Source: Oasisia sp. SBJ-2009
Lineage: Eukaryota; Annelida; Polychaeta; Sabellida; Siboglinidae
Reading direction: 5' to 3'
NCBI GenBank assembly: GCA_964017155.1
Contig: OZ024854.1
Span: forward strand, 69,458,754-69,522,753
DNA length: 64,000 nt
A program made the position numbers and the translations under genes. The first letter of the stretch is position 1, and every line of letters starts with the position of its first letter. The notes under the pieces are model-generated. The model did not search any database. It saw only the letters and a list, made by a program, of their open reading frames with translations, and had not been told where the DNA came from. Positions 37,001 through 50,300 of the stretch are shown here, piece after piece.

Positions 37001-37562
37001 TGTCTCCCTCCGCCGGCCCGGGCCGGGCCGGGCCGCGCCGCGCCGGGAAGGCCGCCCCGGGCAGTTACCGGCGCCCGGTCGGGCTTCGGAACGCGACCGA
37101 CGGCAAGGCTTCGGCGCGCACGACTGGGCCGGGCTTCGGCATGCGACCAGCGGCCGGGCTTCGGAACGCGACCAGGTTTCGGCGCAAACTACCGGGCCAG
37201 GTTTCGGCACGCCGCTTGCTCAACTGATCCCCCGTAGACGGATCGGACTTTGTCGTCGTTTTCCTCGATTTCTCCAACTAACACCCTGTTAAGGTCGCCA
37301 AATGCCTCGTCACCTCATCTAGCTAGTGGTTTCTTATTACTCCCGCCGTTTACCCTCCGGTCGGCACGAAATTCTGTTGAAAAGAATGTAGACAGACATT
37401 TACGCTTCCCCAACTGATCCCCCGTAGACGGATCGGACTTTGTCGTCGTTTTCCTCGATTACTCCAACTATCACCATGTTAAGGTCGCCAAATGCCTCGT
37501 CACCTCATCTAGTTAGTGTTTCCTTATTACTCCCGCCGTTTACCTGCCGGTCGGTACGGAAT
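34088..37562 (+). repeat. Partial fourth copy of the super-repeat
   Basis: Units of 868, 946 and 1320 bp and the start of the next match those beginning at 10282. The first units of the super-repeat are absent, so unit 33157 is followed directly by a unit of 10282 type. Two private substitutions are seen (GGCCGGACTTCGG near 35813, GACGGCTGGGAC near 36109). Similarity breaks inside an A' monomer near 37562 (GGAATTCTG instead of GGAATTTTG), the likely site of another exchange. Confidence 0.75.
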
Positions 37563-38125
37563 TCTGTTGAAAAGAATGTAGACAGACATTTACGCTTCCC
37601 CAACTGATCCCCCGTAGACGGATGGGACTTTGTCGTTTTTCTCAGTTTTTCCGAATATCACCCTGTTAAGGTCGCCAAATGCCTCGCTCGTCGTCTAATG
37701 ATTTTATATTAGTGGTTCCTTATTACTCCCGCCGTTTACCCACCGGTCGGCACGGCACGGCATGGAACTTTGTTGAAACAGGTTTAAACAGAAATTCTCG
37801 TTTCCCCAACTGATCCCCGGTAGACGGATCGGACTTTGTCGTTTTCCTCGATTATCCGAAAGTTAGCAAAATGACGCGCACGGCCATTAGGCTTCCTCAA
37901 GAGAGTCGTAGTTACTCCCCGTGCGCGACACACGCCCGAGAAGACCGACCGGCGCGTCGAACTTTGCCGTTTTTCTCGATTCGCAGAACTGATCCCCCGT
38001 AGACGGATAGGACTTAGTCGTTTTCCTCGGTTTGTTTCCAAAAGTTGGCAAAACGACGCGCCCGGTCGGTCATTCGTCTACATGCACAAGTGATCTCTAC
38101 CGTCGTCGAGTCCGTCTTTCCCGTC

Positions 38126-38150
38126 TGTCTCCCTGGGCCGGGCTTCGGCA
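38126..38150 (+). repeat. Unit with the GC tract deleted
   Basis: In this D monomer the sequence goes from GTCTGTCTCCCT straight to GGGCCGGGCTTCGGCATG. The GCCGGCCCGGG start, the whole (GCCGC)n tract and the first tail subrepeats are gone. It is the only tail in the window without the GC tract, giving a natural comparison for any function proposed for it. Confidence 0.85.
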
Positions 38151-38230
38151 TGCGACCAGCGGCCGGGCTTCGGAACGCGACCAGGTTTCGGCGCAAACTA
38201 CCGGGCCAGGTTTCGGCACGCCGCTTGCTC

Positions 38231-40690
38231 AACTGATCCCCCGTAGACGGATCGGACTTTGCCGTCGTTTTCCTCGATTTCTCCAACTAACACCCTGTTA
38301 AGGTCGCCAAATGCCTCGTCACCTCATCTAGCTAGTGGTTTCTTATTACTCCCGCCGTTTACCCTCCGGTCGGCACGAAATTCTGTTGAAAAGAATGTAG
38401 ACAGACATTTACGCTTCCCCAACTGATCCCCCGTAGACGGATCGGACTTTGTCGTCGTTTTCGTCGATTTCTCCAACTATCACCCTGTTCAGGTCGCCAA
38501 ATGCCTCGTCACCTCATCTAGTTAGTGTTTCCTTATTACTCCCGCCGTTTACCTGCCGGTCGGTACGGAATTCTGTTGAAAAGAATGTAGACAGACATTT
38601 ACGCTTCCCCAACTGATCCCCCGTAGACGGATGGGACTTTGTCGTTTTTCTCAGTTTTTCCGACTATCAACCTGTTAAGGTCGCCAAATGCCTCGCTCGT
38701 CGTCTAATGATTTTATATTAGTGGTTCCTTATTACTCCCGCCGTTTACCCACCGGTCGGCACGGCACGGCACGGCACGGAACTTTGTTGAAACAGGTTTA
38801 AACAGAAATTCTCGTTTCCCCAACTGATCCCCCGTAGACGGATCGGACTTTGTCGTTTTCCTCGATTATCCGAAAGTTGGCAAAAATGACGCGCACGGCC
38901 ATTAGGCTTCCTCGAGAGAGTCGTAGTTACTCCCCGTGCGCGACACACGCCCGAGAAGACCGACCGGCGCGTCGAACTTTGCCGTTTTTCTCGATTCGCA
39001 GAACTGATCCCCCGTAGACGGATAGGACTTAGTCGTTTTCCTCGGTTTGTTTCCAAAAGTTGGCAAAACGACGCGCCCGGTCGGTCATTCGTCTACATGC
39101 ACAAGTGATCTCTACCGTGGTCGAGTCCGTCTTTCCCGTCTCTCTCCCTCCGCCGGCGCGGGCCGGGCCGGGCCGGGCCGCGCCGGGCCGGGCCACGCCG
39201 GGCAGTTACCTGCGCCCGGTCGGGCTTCGGAACGCGACCGGCGGTGAGGCTTCGGCGCACACGACCGGGCCGGGCTTCGGCATGCGACCAGCGGCCGGGC
39301 TTCGGAACGCGACCAGGTTTCGGCGCACACTACCGGGCCAGGTTTCGGCACGCCGCTTGCTTAACTGATCCCCCGTAGACGGATCGGACTTTGTCGTCGT
39401 TTTCCTCGATTTCTCCAACTATCACCCTGTTAAGGTCGCCAAATGCCTCGTCACCTCATCTAGTTAGTGTTTCCTTATTACTCCCGCCGTTTACCTGCCG
39501 GTCGGTACGGAATTTTGTTGAAAAGAATGTAGACAGACATTTACGCTTCCCCAACTGATCCCCCGTAGACGGGTAGGACTTTGTCGTTTTTCTCAGTTTT
39601 TCCGACTATCACCCTGTTAAGGTCGCCAAATGCCTCGCTCGTCGTCTAATGATTTTATATTAGTGGTTCCTTATTACTCCCGCCCTTTACCCACCGGTCG
39701 GCACGGCACGGCACGGCACGGAACTTTGTTGAAACAAGTTTAAACATAAATTCTCGTTTCCCCAACTGATCCCCCGTAGACGGATCGGACTTTGTCGTTT
39801 TCCTCGATTATCCGAAAGTTGGCAAAATGACGCGCACGGCCATTAGGCTTCCTCGAGAGAGTCGTAGTTACTCCCCGTGCGCGACACACGCCCGAGAAGA
39901 CCGACCGGCGCGTCGAACTTTGCCGTTTTTCTCGATTCGCAGAACTGATCCCCCGTAGACGGATAGGACTTAGTCGTTTTCCTCGGTTTGTTTCCAAAAG
40001 TTGGCAAAACGACGCGCCCGGTCGGTCATTCGTCTACATGCACAAGTGATCTCTACCGTCGTCGAGTCCGTCTTTCCCGTCTGTCTCCCTCCGCCGGCCC
40101 GGGCCGGGCCGCGCCGCGCCGCGCCGCGCCGGGCAAGGCCGCGCCGGGTAGTTACCGGCGCCCGGTCGGGCTTCGGAACGCGACCGACGGCAAGGCTTCG
40201 GCGCGCACGACTGGGCCGGGCTTCGGCATGCGACCAGCGGCCGGGCTTCGGAACGCGACCAGGTTTCGCCGCAAACTACCGGGCCAGGTTTCGGCACGCC
40301 GCTTGCTCAACTGATCCCCCGTAGACGGATCGGACTTTGTCGTCGTTTTCCTCGATTTCTCCAACTAACACACTGTTAAGGTCGCCAAATGCCTCGTCAC
40401 CTCATCTAGCTAGTGGTTTCTTATTACTCCCGCCGTTTACCCTCCGGTCGGCACGAAATTATGTTGAAAAGAATGTAGACAGACATTTACGCTTCCCCAA
40501 CTGATCCCCCGTAGACGGATCGGACTTTGTCGTCGTTTTCGTCGATTTCTCCAACTCAGGTCGCCAAATGCCTCGTCACCTCATCTAGTTAGTGTTTCCT
40601 TATTACTCCCGCCGTTTACCTGCCGGTCGGTACGGAATTCTGTTGAAAAGAATGTAGACAGACATTTACGCTTCCCCAACTGATCCCCCG
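38231..40690 (+). repeat. Block duplicated again 6,688 bp downstream (copy 1)
   Basis: Units of 1132 and 946 bp and the start of the next unit recur at 44919 with a constant 6,688-bp offset. Shared marks include GGACTTTGCCGTCG in the first A, CAAAAATGACGCGC (an extra A) in C, and the tail with four consecutive GGGCC. Part of the block is seen a third time from 59675. Confidence 0.75.
39160..39213 (+). repeat. (GGGCC)n run with G-quadruplex-type spacing
   Basis: Four GGG runs are spaced by CC at 39160-39177, and three more GGG runs follow by 39213 with somewhat longer loops. This meets the usual G3N1-7 rule for an intramolecular quadruplex on the plus strand. The tail type with four in a row recurs at 45848, 60604 and 61545. 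Confidence 0.75.
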
Positions 40691-42352
40691 TAGACGGATG
40701 GGACTTTGTCGTTTTTCTCAGTTTTTCCGAATATCACCCTGTTAAGGTCGCCAAATGCCTCGCTCGTCGTCTAATGATTTTATATTAGTGGTTCCTTATT
40801 ACTCCCGCCGTTTACCCACCGGTCGGCACGGCACGGCACGGAACTTTGTTGAAACAGGTTTAAACAGAAATTCTCGTTTCCCCAACTGATCCCCGGTAGA
40901 CGGATCGGACTTTGTCGTTTTCCTCGATTATCCGAAAGTTAGCAAAATGACGCGCACGGCCATTAGGCTTCCTCAAGAGAGTCGTAGTTACTCCCCGTGC
41001 GCGACACACGCCCGAGAAGACCGACCGGCGCGTCGAACTTTGCCGTTTTTCTCGATTCGCAGAACTGATCCCCCGTAGACGGGTAGGACTTAGTCGTTTT
41101 TCTCGATTTGTTTCCAAAAGTTGGCAAAACGACCCGCCCGGTCGGTCATTCGTCTACATGCACAAGTGATCTCTACCGTCGTTGAGTCCGTCTTTCCCGT
41201 CTGTCTCCCTCCGCCGGCCCGGGCCGGGCCGCGCCGGGCAAGGCCGCGCCGGGCAGTTACCGGCGCCCGGTCGGGCTTCGGAACGCGACCGACGGCAAGG
41301 CTTCGGCGCGCACGACTGGGCCGGGCTTCGGCATGCGACCAGCGGCCGGGCTTCGGAACGCGACCAGGTTTCGGCGCAAACTACCGGGCCAGGTTTCGGC
41401 ACGCCGCTTGCTCAACTGATCCCCCGTAGACGGATCGGACTTTGTCGTCGTTTTCCTCGATTTCTCCAACTAACACCCTGTTAAGGTCGCCAAATGCCTC
41501 GTCACCTCATCTAGCTAGTGGTTTCTTATTACTCCCGCCGTTTACCCTCCGGTCGGCACGAAATTCTGTTGAAAAGAATGTAGACAGACATTTACGCTTC
41601 CCCAACTGATCCCCCGTAGACGGATCGGACTTTGTCGTCGTTTTCGTCGATTTCTCCAACTATCACCCTGTTCAGGTCGCCAAATGCCTCGTCACCTCAT
41701 CTAGTTAGTATTTCCTTATTACTCCCGCCGTTTACCTGCCGGTCGGTACGGAATTATGTTGAAAAGAATGTAGACAGACATTTACGCTTCCCCAACTGAT
41801 CCCCCGTAGACGGATGGGACTTTGTCGTTTTTCTCAGTTTTTCCGACTATCACCCTGTTAAGGTCGCCAAATGCCTCGCTCGTCGTCTAATGATTTTATA
41901 TTAGTGGTTCCTTATTACTCCCGCCGTTTACCCACCGGTCGGCACGGCACGGCACGGCACGGAACTTTGTTGAAACAGGTTTAAACAGAAATTCTCGTTT
42001 CCCCAACTGATCCCCGTAGACGGATCGGACTTTGTCGTTTTCCTCGATTATCCGAAAGTTGGCAAAATGACGCGCACGGCCATTAGGCTTCCTCGAGAGA
42101 GTCGTAGTTACTCCCCGTTCGCGACACACGCCCGAGAAGACCGACCGGCGCGTCGAACTTTGCCGTTTTTCTCGATTCGCAGAACTGATCCCCCGTAGAC
42201 GGGTAGGACTTAGTCGTTTTTCTCGATTTGTTTCCAAAAGTTGGCAAAACGACCCGCCCGGTCGGTCATTCGTCTACATGCACAAGAGATCTCTACCGTC
42301 GTTGAGTCCGTCTTTCCCGTCTGTCTCCCTCCGCCGGCCCGGGCCGGGCCGG

Positions 42353-42481
42353 GCCGCGCCGCGCCGCGCCGCGCCGCGCCGCGCCGCGCCGCGCCGCGCC
42401 GCGCCGCGCCGCGCCGCGCCGCGCCGCGCCGCGCCGCGCCGCGCCGCGCCGCGCCGCGCCGCGCCGCGCCGCGCCGCGCCG
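42353..42481 (+). repeat. Longest (GCCGC)n expansion in the window, about 25 copies
   Basis: An uninterrupted pentanucleotide tract of about 128 bp lies in the tail of one unit. Other units have from about 3 to 14 copies, and many unit lengths differ by multiples of 5 bp (976, 981, 986), showing that this tract is a main source of length change. Confidence 0.92.
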
Positions 42482-44918
42482 GGCAAGGCCGCGCCGGGCA
42501 GTTACCGGCGCCCGGTCGGGCTTCGGAACGCGACCGACGGCAAGGCTTCGGCGCGCACGACTGGGCCGGGCTTCGGCATGCGACCAGCGGCCGGGCTTCG
42601 GAACGCGACCAGGTTTCGGCGCAAACTACCGGGCCAGGTTTCGGCACGCCGCTTGCTCAACTGATCCCCCGTAGACGGATCGGACTTTGTCGTCGTTTTC
42701 CTCGATTTCTCCAACTAACACCCTGTTAAGGTCGCCAAATGCCTCGTCACCTCATCTAGCTAGTGGTTTCTTATTACTCCCGCCGTTTACCCTCCGGTCG
42801 GCACGAAATTCTGTTGAAAAGAATGTAGACAGACATTTACGCTTCCCCAACTGATCCCCCGTAGACGGATCGGACTTTGTCGTCGTTTTCGTCGATTTCT
42901 CCAACTCAGGTCGCCAAATGCCTCGTCACCTCATCTAGTTAGTGTTTCCTTATTACTCCCGCCGTTTACTTGCCGGTCGGTACGGAATTCTGTTGAAAAG
43001 AATGTAGACAGACATTTACGCTTCCCCAACTGATCCCCCGTAGACGGATGGGACTTTGTCGTTTTTCTCAGTTTTTCCGACTATCACCCTGTTAAGGTCG
43101 CCAAATGCCTCGCTCGTCGTCTAATTATTTGATATTAGTTGTTACTTATTACTCCCGCCTTTTACCTACCGGTCGGCACGGCACGGCACGGAACAATGTT
43201 GAAACAGGTTTAAACAGAAATTCTCGTTTCCCCAACTGATCCCCCGTAGACGGATCGGACTTTGTCGTTTTCCTCGATTATCCGAAAGTTGGCAAAATGA
43301 CGCGCACGGCCATTAGGCTTCCTCCAGAGAGTCGTAGTTACTCCCCGTGCGCGACACACGCCCGAGAAGACCGACCGGCGCGTCGAACTTTGCCGTTTTT
43401 CTCGATTCGCAGAACTGATCCCCCGTAGACGGGTAGGACTTAGTCGTTTTTCTCGATTTGTTTCCAAAAGTTGGCAAAACGACCCGCCCGGTCGGTCATT
43501 CGTCTACATGCACAAGTGATCTCTACCGTCGTTGAGTCCGTCTTTCCCGTCTGTCTCCCTCCGCCGGCCCGGGCCGGGCCGGGCCGCGCCGCGCCGCGCC
43601 GCGCCGGGCAAGGCCGCCCCGGGCAGTTACCGGCGCCCGGTCGGGCTTCGGAACGCGACCGACGGCAAGGCTTCGGCGCGCACGACTGGGCCGGGCTTCG
43701 GCATGCGACCAGCGGCCGGGCTTCGGAACGCGACCAGGTTTCGGCGCAAACTACCGGGCCAGGTTTCGGCACGCCGCTTGCTCAACTGATCCCCCGTAGA
43801 CGGATCGGACTTTGTCGTCGTTTTCCTCGATTTCTCCAACTAACACCCTGTTAAGGTCGCCAAATGCCTCGTCACCTCATCTAGCTAGTGGTTTCTTATT
43901 ACTCCCGCCGTTTACCCTCCGGTCGGCACGAAATTCTGTTGAAAAGAATGTAGACAGACATTTACGCTTCCCAACTGATCCCCCGTAGACGGATCGGACT
44001 TTGTCGTCGTTTTCCTCGATTTCTCCAACTATCACCCTGTTCAGGTCGCCAAATGCCTCGTCACCTCATCTAGTTAGTGTTTCCTTATTACTCCCGCCGT
44101 TTACCTGCCGGTCGGTACGGAATTCTGTTGAAAAGAATGTAGACAGACATTTACGCTTCCCCAACTGATCCCCCGTAGACGGATGGGACTTTGTCGTTTT
44201 TCTCAGTTTTTCCGAATATCACCCTGTTAAGGTCGCCAAATGCCTCGCTCGTCGTCTAATGATTTTATATTAGTGGTTCCTTATTACTCCCGCCGTTTAC
44301 CCACCGGTCGGCACGGCACGGCATGGAACTTTGTTGAAACAGGTTTAAACAGAAATTCTCGTTTCCCCAACTGATCCCCGGTAGACGGATCGGACTTTGT
44401 CGTTTTCCTCGATTATCCGAAAGTTAGCAAAATGACGCGCACGGCCATTAGGCTTCCTCAAGAGAGTCGTAGTTACTCCCCGTGCGCGACACACGCCCGA
44501 GAAGACCGACCGGCGCGTCGAACTTTGCCGTTTTTCTCGATTCGCAGAACTGATCCCCCGTAGACGGATAGGACTTAGTCGTTTTCCTCGGTTTATTTCC
44601 AAAAGTTGGCAAAACGACGCGCCCGGTCGGTCATTCGTCTACATGCACAAGTGATCTCTACCGTCGTCGAGTCCGTCTTTCCCGTCTGTCTCCCTCCGCC
44701 GGCCCGGGCCGGGCCGCGCCGCGCCGCGCCGCGCCGCGCCGGGCAAGGCCGCGCCGGGCAGTTACCGGCGCCCGGTCGGGCTTCGGAACGCGACCGACGG
44801 CAAGGCTTCGGCGCGCACGACTGGGCCGGGCTTCGGCATGCGACCAGCGGCCGGGCTTCGGAACGCGACCAGGTTTCGGCGCAAACTACCGGGCCAGGTT
44901 TCGGCACGCCGCTTGCTC

Positions 44919-47378
44919 AACTGATCCCCCGTAGACGGATCGGACTTTGCCGTCGTTTTCCTCGATTTCTCCAACTAACACCCTGTTAAGGTCGCCAAAT
45001 GCCTCGTCACCTCATCTAGCTAGTGGTTTCTTATTACTCCCGCCGTTTACCCTCCGGTCGGCACGAAATTCTGTTGAAAAGAATGTAGACAGACATTTAC
45101 GCTTCCCCAACTGATCCCCCGTAGACGGATCGGACTTTGTCGTCGTTTTCGTCGATTTCTCCAACTATCACCCTGTTCAGGTCGCCAAATGCCTCGTCAC
45201 CTCATCTAGTTAGTGTTTCCTTATTACTCCCGCCGTTTACCTGCCGGTCGGTACGGAATTCTGTTGAAAAGAATGTAGACAGACATTTACGCTTCCCCAA
45301 CTGATCCCCCGTAGACGGATGGGACTTTGTCGTTTTTCTCAGTTTTTCCGACTATCACCCTGTTAAGGTCGCCAAATGCCTCGCTCGTCGTCTAATGATT
45401 TTATATTAGTGGTTCCTTATTACTCCCGCCGTTTACCCACCGGTCGGCACGGCACGGCACGGCACGGAACTTTGTTGAAACAGGTTTAAACAGAAATTCT
45501 CGTTTCCCCAACTGATCCCCCGTAGACGGATCGGACTTTGTCGTTTTCCTCGATTATCCGAAAGTTGGCAAAAATGACGCGCACGGCCATTAGGCTTCCT
45601 CGAGAGAGTCGTAGTTACTCCCCGTGCGCGACACACGCCCGAGAAGACCGACCGGCGCGTCGAACTTTGCCGTTTTTCTCGATTCGCAGAACTGATCCCC
45701 CGTAGACGGATAGGACTTAGTCGTTTTCCTCGGTTTGTTTCCAAAAGTTGGCAAAACGACGCGCCCGGTCGGTCATTCGTCTACATGCACAAGTGATCTC
45801 TACCGTCGTCGAGTCCGTCTTTCCCGTCTCTCTCCCTCCGCCGGCGCGGGCCGGGCCGGGCCGGGCCGCGCCGGGCCGGGCCACGCCGGGCAGTTACCTG
45901 CGCCCGGTCGGGCTTCGGAACGCGACCGGCGGTGAGGCTTCGGCGCACACGACCGGGCCGGGCTTCGGCATGCGACCAGCGGCCGGGCTTCGGAACGCGA
46001 CCAGGTTTCGGCGCACACTACCGGGCCAGGTTTCGGCACGCCGCTTGCTCAACTGATCCCCCGTAGACGGATCGGACTTTGTCGTCGTTTTCCTCGATTT
46101 CTCCAACTATCACCCTGTTAAGGTCGCCAAATGCCTCGTCACCTCATCTAGTTAGTGTTTCCTTATTACTCCCGCCGTTTACCTGCCGGTCGGTACGGAA
46201 TTTTGTTGAAAAGAATGTAGACAGACATTTACGCTTCCCCAACTGATCCCCCGTAGACGGGTAGGACTTTGTCGTTTTTCTCAGTTTTTCCGACTATCAC
46301 CCTGTTAAGGTCGCCAAATGCCTCGCTCGTCGTCTAATGATTTTATATTAGTGGTTCCTTATTACTCCCGCCCTTTACCCACCGGTCGGCACGGCACGGC
46401 ACGGCACGGAACTTTGTTGAAACAAGTTTAAACATAAATTCTCGTTTCCCCAACTGATCCCCCGTAGACGGATCGGACTTTGTCGTTTTCCTCGATTATC
46501 CGAAAGTTGGCAAAATGACGCGCACGGCCATTAGGCTTCCTCGAGAGAGTCGTAGTTACTCCCCGTGCGCGACACACGCCCGAGAAGACCGACCGGCGCG
46601 TCGAACTTTGCCGTTTTTCTCGATTCGCAGAACTGATCCCCCGTAGACGGATAGGACTTAGTCGTTTTCCTCGGTTTGTTTCCAAAAGTTGGCAAAACGA
46701 CGCGCCCGGTCGGTCATTCGTCTACATGCACAAATGATCTCTACCGTCGTCGAGTCCGTCTTTCCCGTCTGTCTCCCTCCGCCGGCCCGGGCCGGGCCGC
46801 GCCGCGCCGCGCCGCGCCGGGCAAGGCCGCGCCGGGCAGTTACCGGCGCCCGGTCGGGCTTCGGAACGCGACCGACGGCAAGGCTTCGGCGCGCACGACT
46901 GGGCCGGGCTTCGGCATGCGACCAGCGGCCGGGCTTCGGAACGCGACCAGGTTTCGGCGCAAACTACCGGGCCAGGTTTCGGCACGCCGCTTGCTCAACT
47001 GATCCCCCGTAGACGGATCGGACTTTGTCGTCGTTTTCCTCGATTTCTCCAACTAACACCCTGTTAAGGTCGCCAAATGCCTCGTCACCTCATCTAGCTA
47101 GTGGTTTCTTATTACTCCCGCCGTTTACCCTGCGGTCGGCACGAAATTCTGTTGAAAAGAATGTAGACAGACATTTACGCTTCCCCAACTGATCCCCCGT
47201 AGACGGATCGGACTTTGTCGTCGTTTTCGTCGATTTCTCCAACTCAGGTCGCCAAATGCCTCGTCACCTCATCTAGTTAGTGTTTCCTTATTACTCCCGC
47301 CGTTTACCTGCCGGTCGGTACGGAATTCTGTTGAAAAGAATGTAGACAGACATTTACGCTTCCCCAACTGATCCCCCG
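44919..47378 (+). repeat. Block duplicated from 38231 (copy 2)
   Basis: It matches 38231-40690 at 6,688 bp. A third, shorter match starts at 59675 (offset 14,756 bp) and runs to about 61440. Beyond these ends the neighbouring B monomers are of different subtypes, so the copies sit in different surroundings. Confidence 0.75.
45848..45865 (+). repeat. (GGGCC)n quadruplex-type run
   Basis: GGG runs occur at 45848, 45853, 45858 and 45863 with CC spacers, in the tail of the unit starting at 44919. Confidence 0.7.
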
Positions 47379-50300
47379 TAGACGGATGGGACTTTGTCGT
47401 TTTTCTCAGTTTTTCCGACTATCACCCTGTTAAGGTCGCCAAATGCCTCGCTCGTCGTCTAATTATTTGATATTAGTGGTTACTTATTACTCCCGCCTTT
47501 TACCTACCGGTCGGCACGGCACGGCACGGAACAATGTTGAAACAGGTTTAAACAGAAATTCTCGTTTCCCCAACTGATCCCCCGTAGACGGATCGGACTT
47601 TGTCGTTTTCCTCGATTATCCGAAAGTTGGCAAAATGACGCGCACGGCCATTAGGCTTCCTCCAGAGAGTCGTAGTTACTCCCCGTGCGCGACACACGCC
47701 CGAGAAGACCGACCGGCGCGTCGAACTTTGCCGTTTTTCTCGATTCGCAGAACTGATCCCCCGTAGACGGGTAGGACTTAGTCGTTTTTCTCGATTTGTT
47801 TCCAAAAGTTGGCAAAACGACCCGCCCGGTCGGTCATTCGTCTACATGCACAAGTGATCTCTACCGTCGTTGAGTCCGTCTTTCCCGTCTGTCTCCCTCC
47901 GCCGGCCCGGGCCGGGCCGGGCCGCGCCGCGCCGCGCCGCGCCGGGCAAGGCCGCCCCGCGCAGTTACCGGCGCCCGGTCGGGCTTCGGAACGCGACCGA
48001 CGGCAAGGCTTCGGCGCGCACGACTGGGCCGGGCTTCGGCATGCGACCAGCGGCCGGGCTTCGGAACGCGACCAGGTTTCGGCGCAAACTACCGGGCCAG
48101 GTTTCGGCACGCCGTTGCTCAACTGATCCCCCGTAGACGGATCGGACTTTGTCGTCGTTTTCCTCGATTTCTCCAACTAACACCCTGTTAAGGTCGCCAA
48201 ATGCCTCGTCACCTCATCTAGCTAGTGGTTTCTTATTACTCCCGCCGTTTACCCTCCGGTCGGCACGAAATTCTGTTGAAAAGAATGTAGACAGACATTT
48301 ACGCTTCCCAACTGATCCCCCGTAGACGGATCGGACTTTGTCGTCGTTTTCCTCGATTTCTCCAACTATCACCCTGTTCAGGTCGCCAAATGCCTCGTCA
48401 CCTCATCTAGTTAGTGTTTCCTTATTACTCCCGCCGTTTACCTGCCGGTCGGTACGGAATTCTGTTGAAAAGAATGTAGACAGACATTTACGCTTCCCCA
48501 ACTGATCCCCCGTAGACGGATGGGACTTTGTCGTTTTTCTCAGTTTTTCCGAATATCACCCTGTTAAGGTCGCCAAATGCCTCGCTCGTCGTCTAATGAT
48601 TTTATATTAGTGGTTCCTTATTACTCCCGCCGTTTACCCACCGGTCGGCACGGCACGGCATGGAACTTTGTTGAAACAGGTTTAAACAGAAATTCTCGTT
48701 TCCCCAACTGATCCCCGGTAGACGGATCGGACTTTGTCGTTTTCCTCGATTATCCGAAAGTTAGCAAAATGACGCGCACGGCCATTAGGCTTCCTCAAGA
48801 GAGTCGTAGTTACTCCCCGTGCGCGACACACGCCCGAGAAGACCGACCGGCGCGTCGAACTTTGCCGTTTTTCTCGATTCGCAGAACTGATCCCCCGTAG
48901 ACGGATAGGACTTAGTCGTTTTCCTCGGTTTGTTTCCAAAAGTTGGCAAAACGACGCGCCCGGTCGGTCATTCGTCTACATGCACAAGTGATCTCTACCG
49001 TCGTCGAGTCCGTCTTTCCCGTCTGTCTCCCTCCGCCGGCCCGGGCCGGGCCGCGCCGCGCCGCGCCGCGCCGCGCCGGGCAAGGCCGCGCCGGGCAGTT
49101 ACCGGCGCCCGGTCGGGCTTCGGAACGCGACCGACGGCAAGGCTTCGGCGCGCACGACTGGGCCGGGCTTCGGCATGCGACCAGCGGCCGGGCTTCGGAA
49201 CGCGACCAGGTTTCGGCGCAAACTACCGGGCCAGGTTTCGGCACGCCGCTTGCTCAAATGATCCCCCGTAGACGGATCGGACTTTGCCGTCGTTTTCCTC
49301 GATTTCTCCAACTAACACCCTGTTAAGGTCGCCAAATGCCTCGTCACCTCATCTAGCTAGTGGTTTCTTATTACTCCCGCCGTTTACCCTCCGGTCGGCA
49401 CGAAATTCTGTTGAAAAGAATGTAGACAGACATTTACGCTTCCCCAACTGATCCCCCGTAGACGGATCGGACTTTGTCGTCGTTTTCGTCGATTTCTCCA
49501 ACTATCACCCTGTTCAGGTCGCCAAATGCCTCGTCACCTCATCTAGTTAGTGTTTCCTTATTACTCCCGCCGTTTACCTGCCGGTCGGTACGGAATTCTG
49601 TTGAAAAGAATGTAGACAGACATTTACGCTTCCCCAACTGATCCCCCGTAGACGGATGGGACTTTGTCGTTTTTCTCAGTTTTTCCGACTATCACCCTGT
49701 TAAGGTCGCCAAATGCCTCGCTCGTCGTCTAATGATTTTATATTAGTGGTTCCTTATTACTCCCGCCGTTTACCCACCGGTCGGCACGGCACGGCACGGC
49801 ACGGCACGGAACTTTGTTGAAACAGGTTTAAACAGAAATTCTCGTTTCCCCAACTGATCCCCCGTAGACGGATCGGACTTTGTCGTTTTCCTCGATTATC
49901 CGAAAGTTGGCAAAATGACGCGCACGGCCATTAGGCTTCCTCCAGAGAGTCGTAGTTACTCCCCGTGCGCGACACACGCCCGAGAAGACCGACCGGCGCG
50001 TCGAACTTTGCCGTTTTTCTCGATTCGCAGAACTGATCCCCCGTAGACGGGTAGGACTTAGTCGTTTTTCTCGATTTGTTTCCAAAAGTTGGCAAAACGA
50101 CCCGCCCGGTCGGTCATTCGTCTACATGCACAAGTGATCTCTACCGTCGTTGAGTCCGTCTTTCCCGTCTGTCTCCCTCCGCCGGCCCGGGCCGGGCCGG
50201 GCCGCGCCGCGCCGCGCCGCGCCGGGCAAGGCCGCCCCGGGCAGTTACCGGCGCCCGGTCGGGCTTCGGAACGCGACCGACGGCAAGGCTTCGGCGCGCA

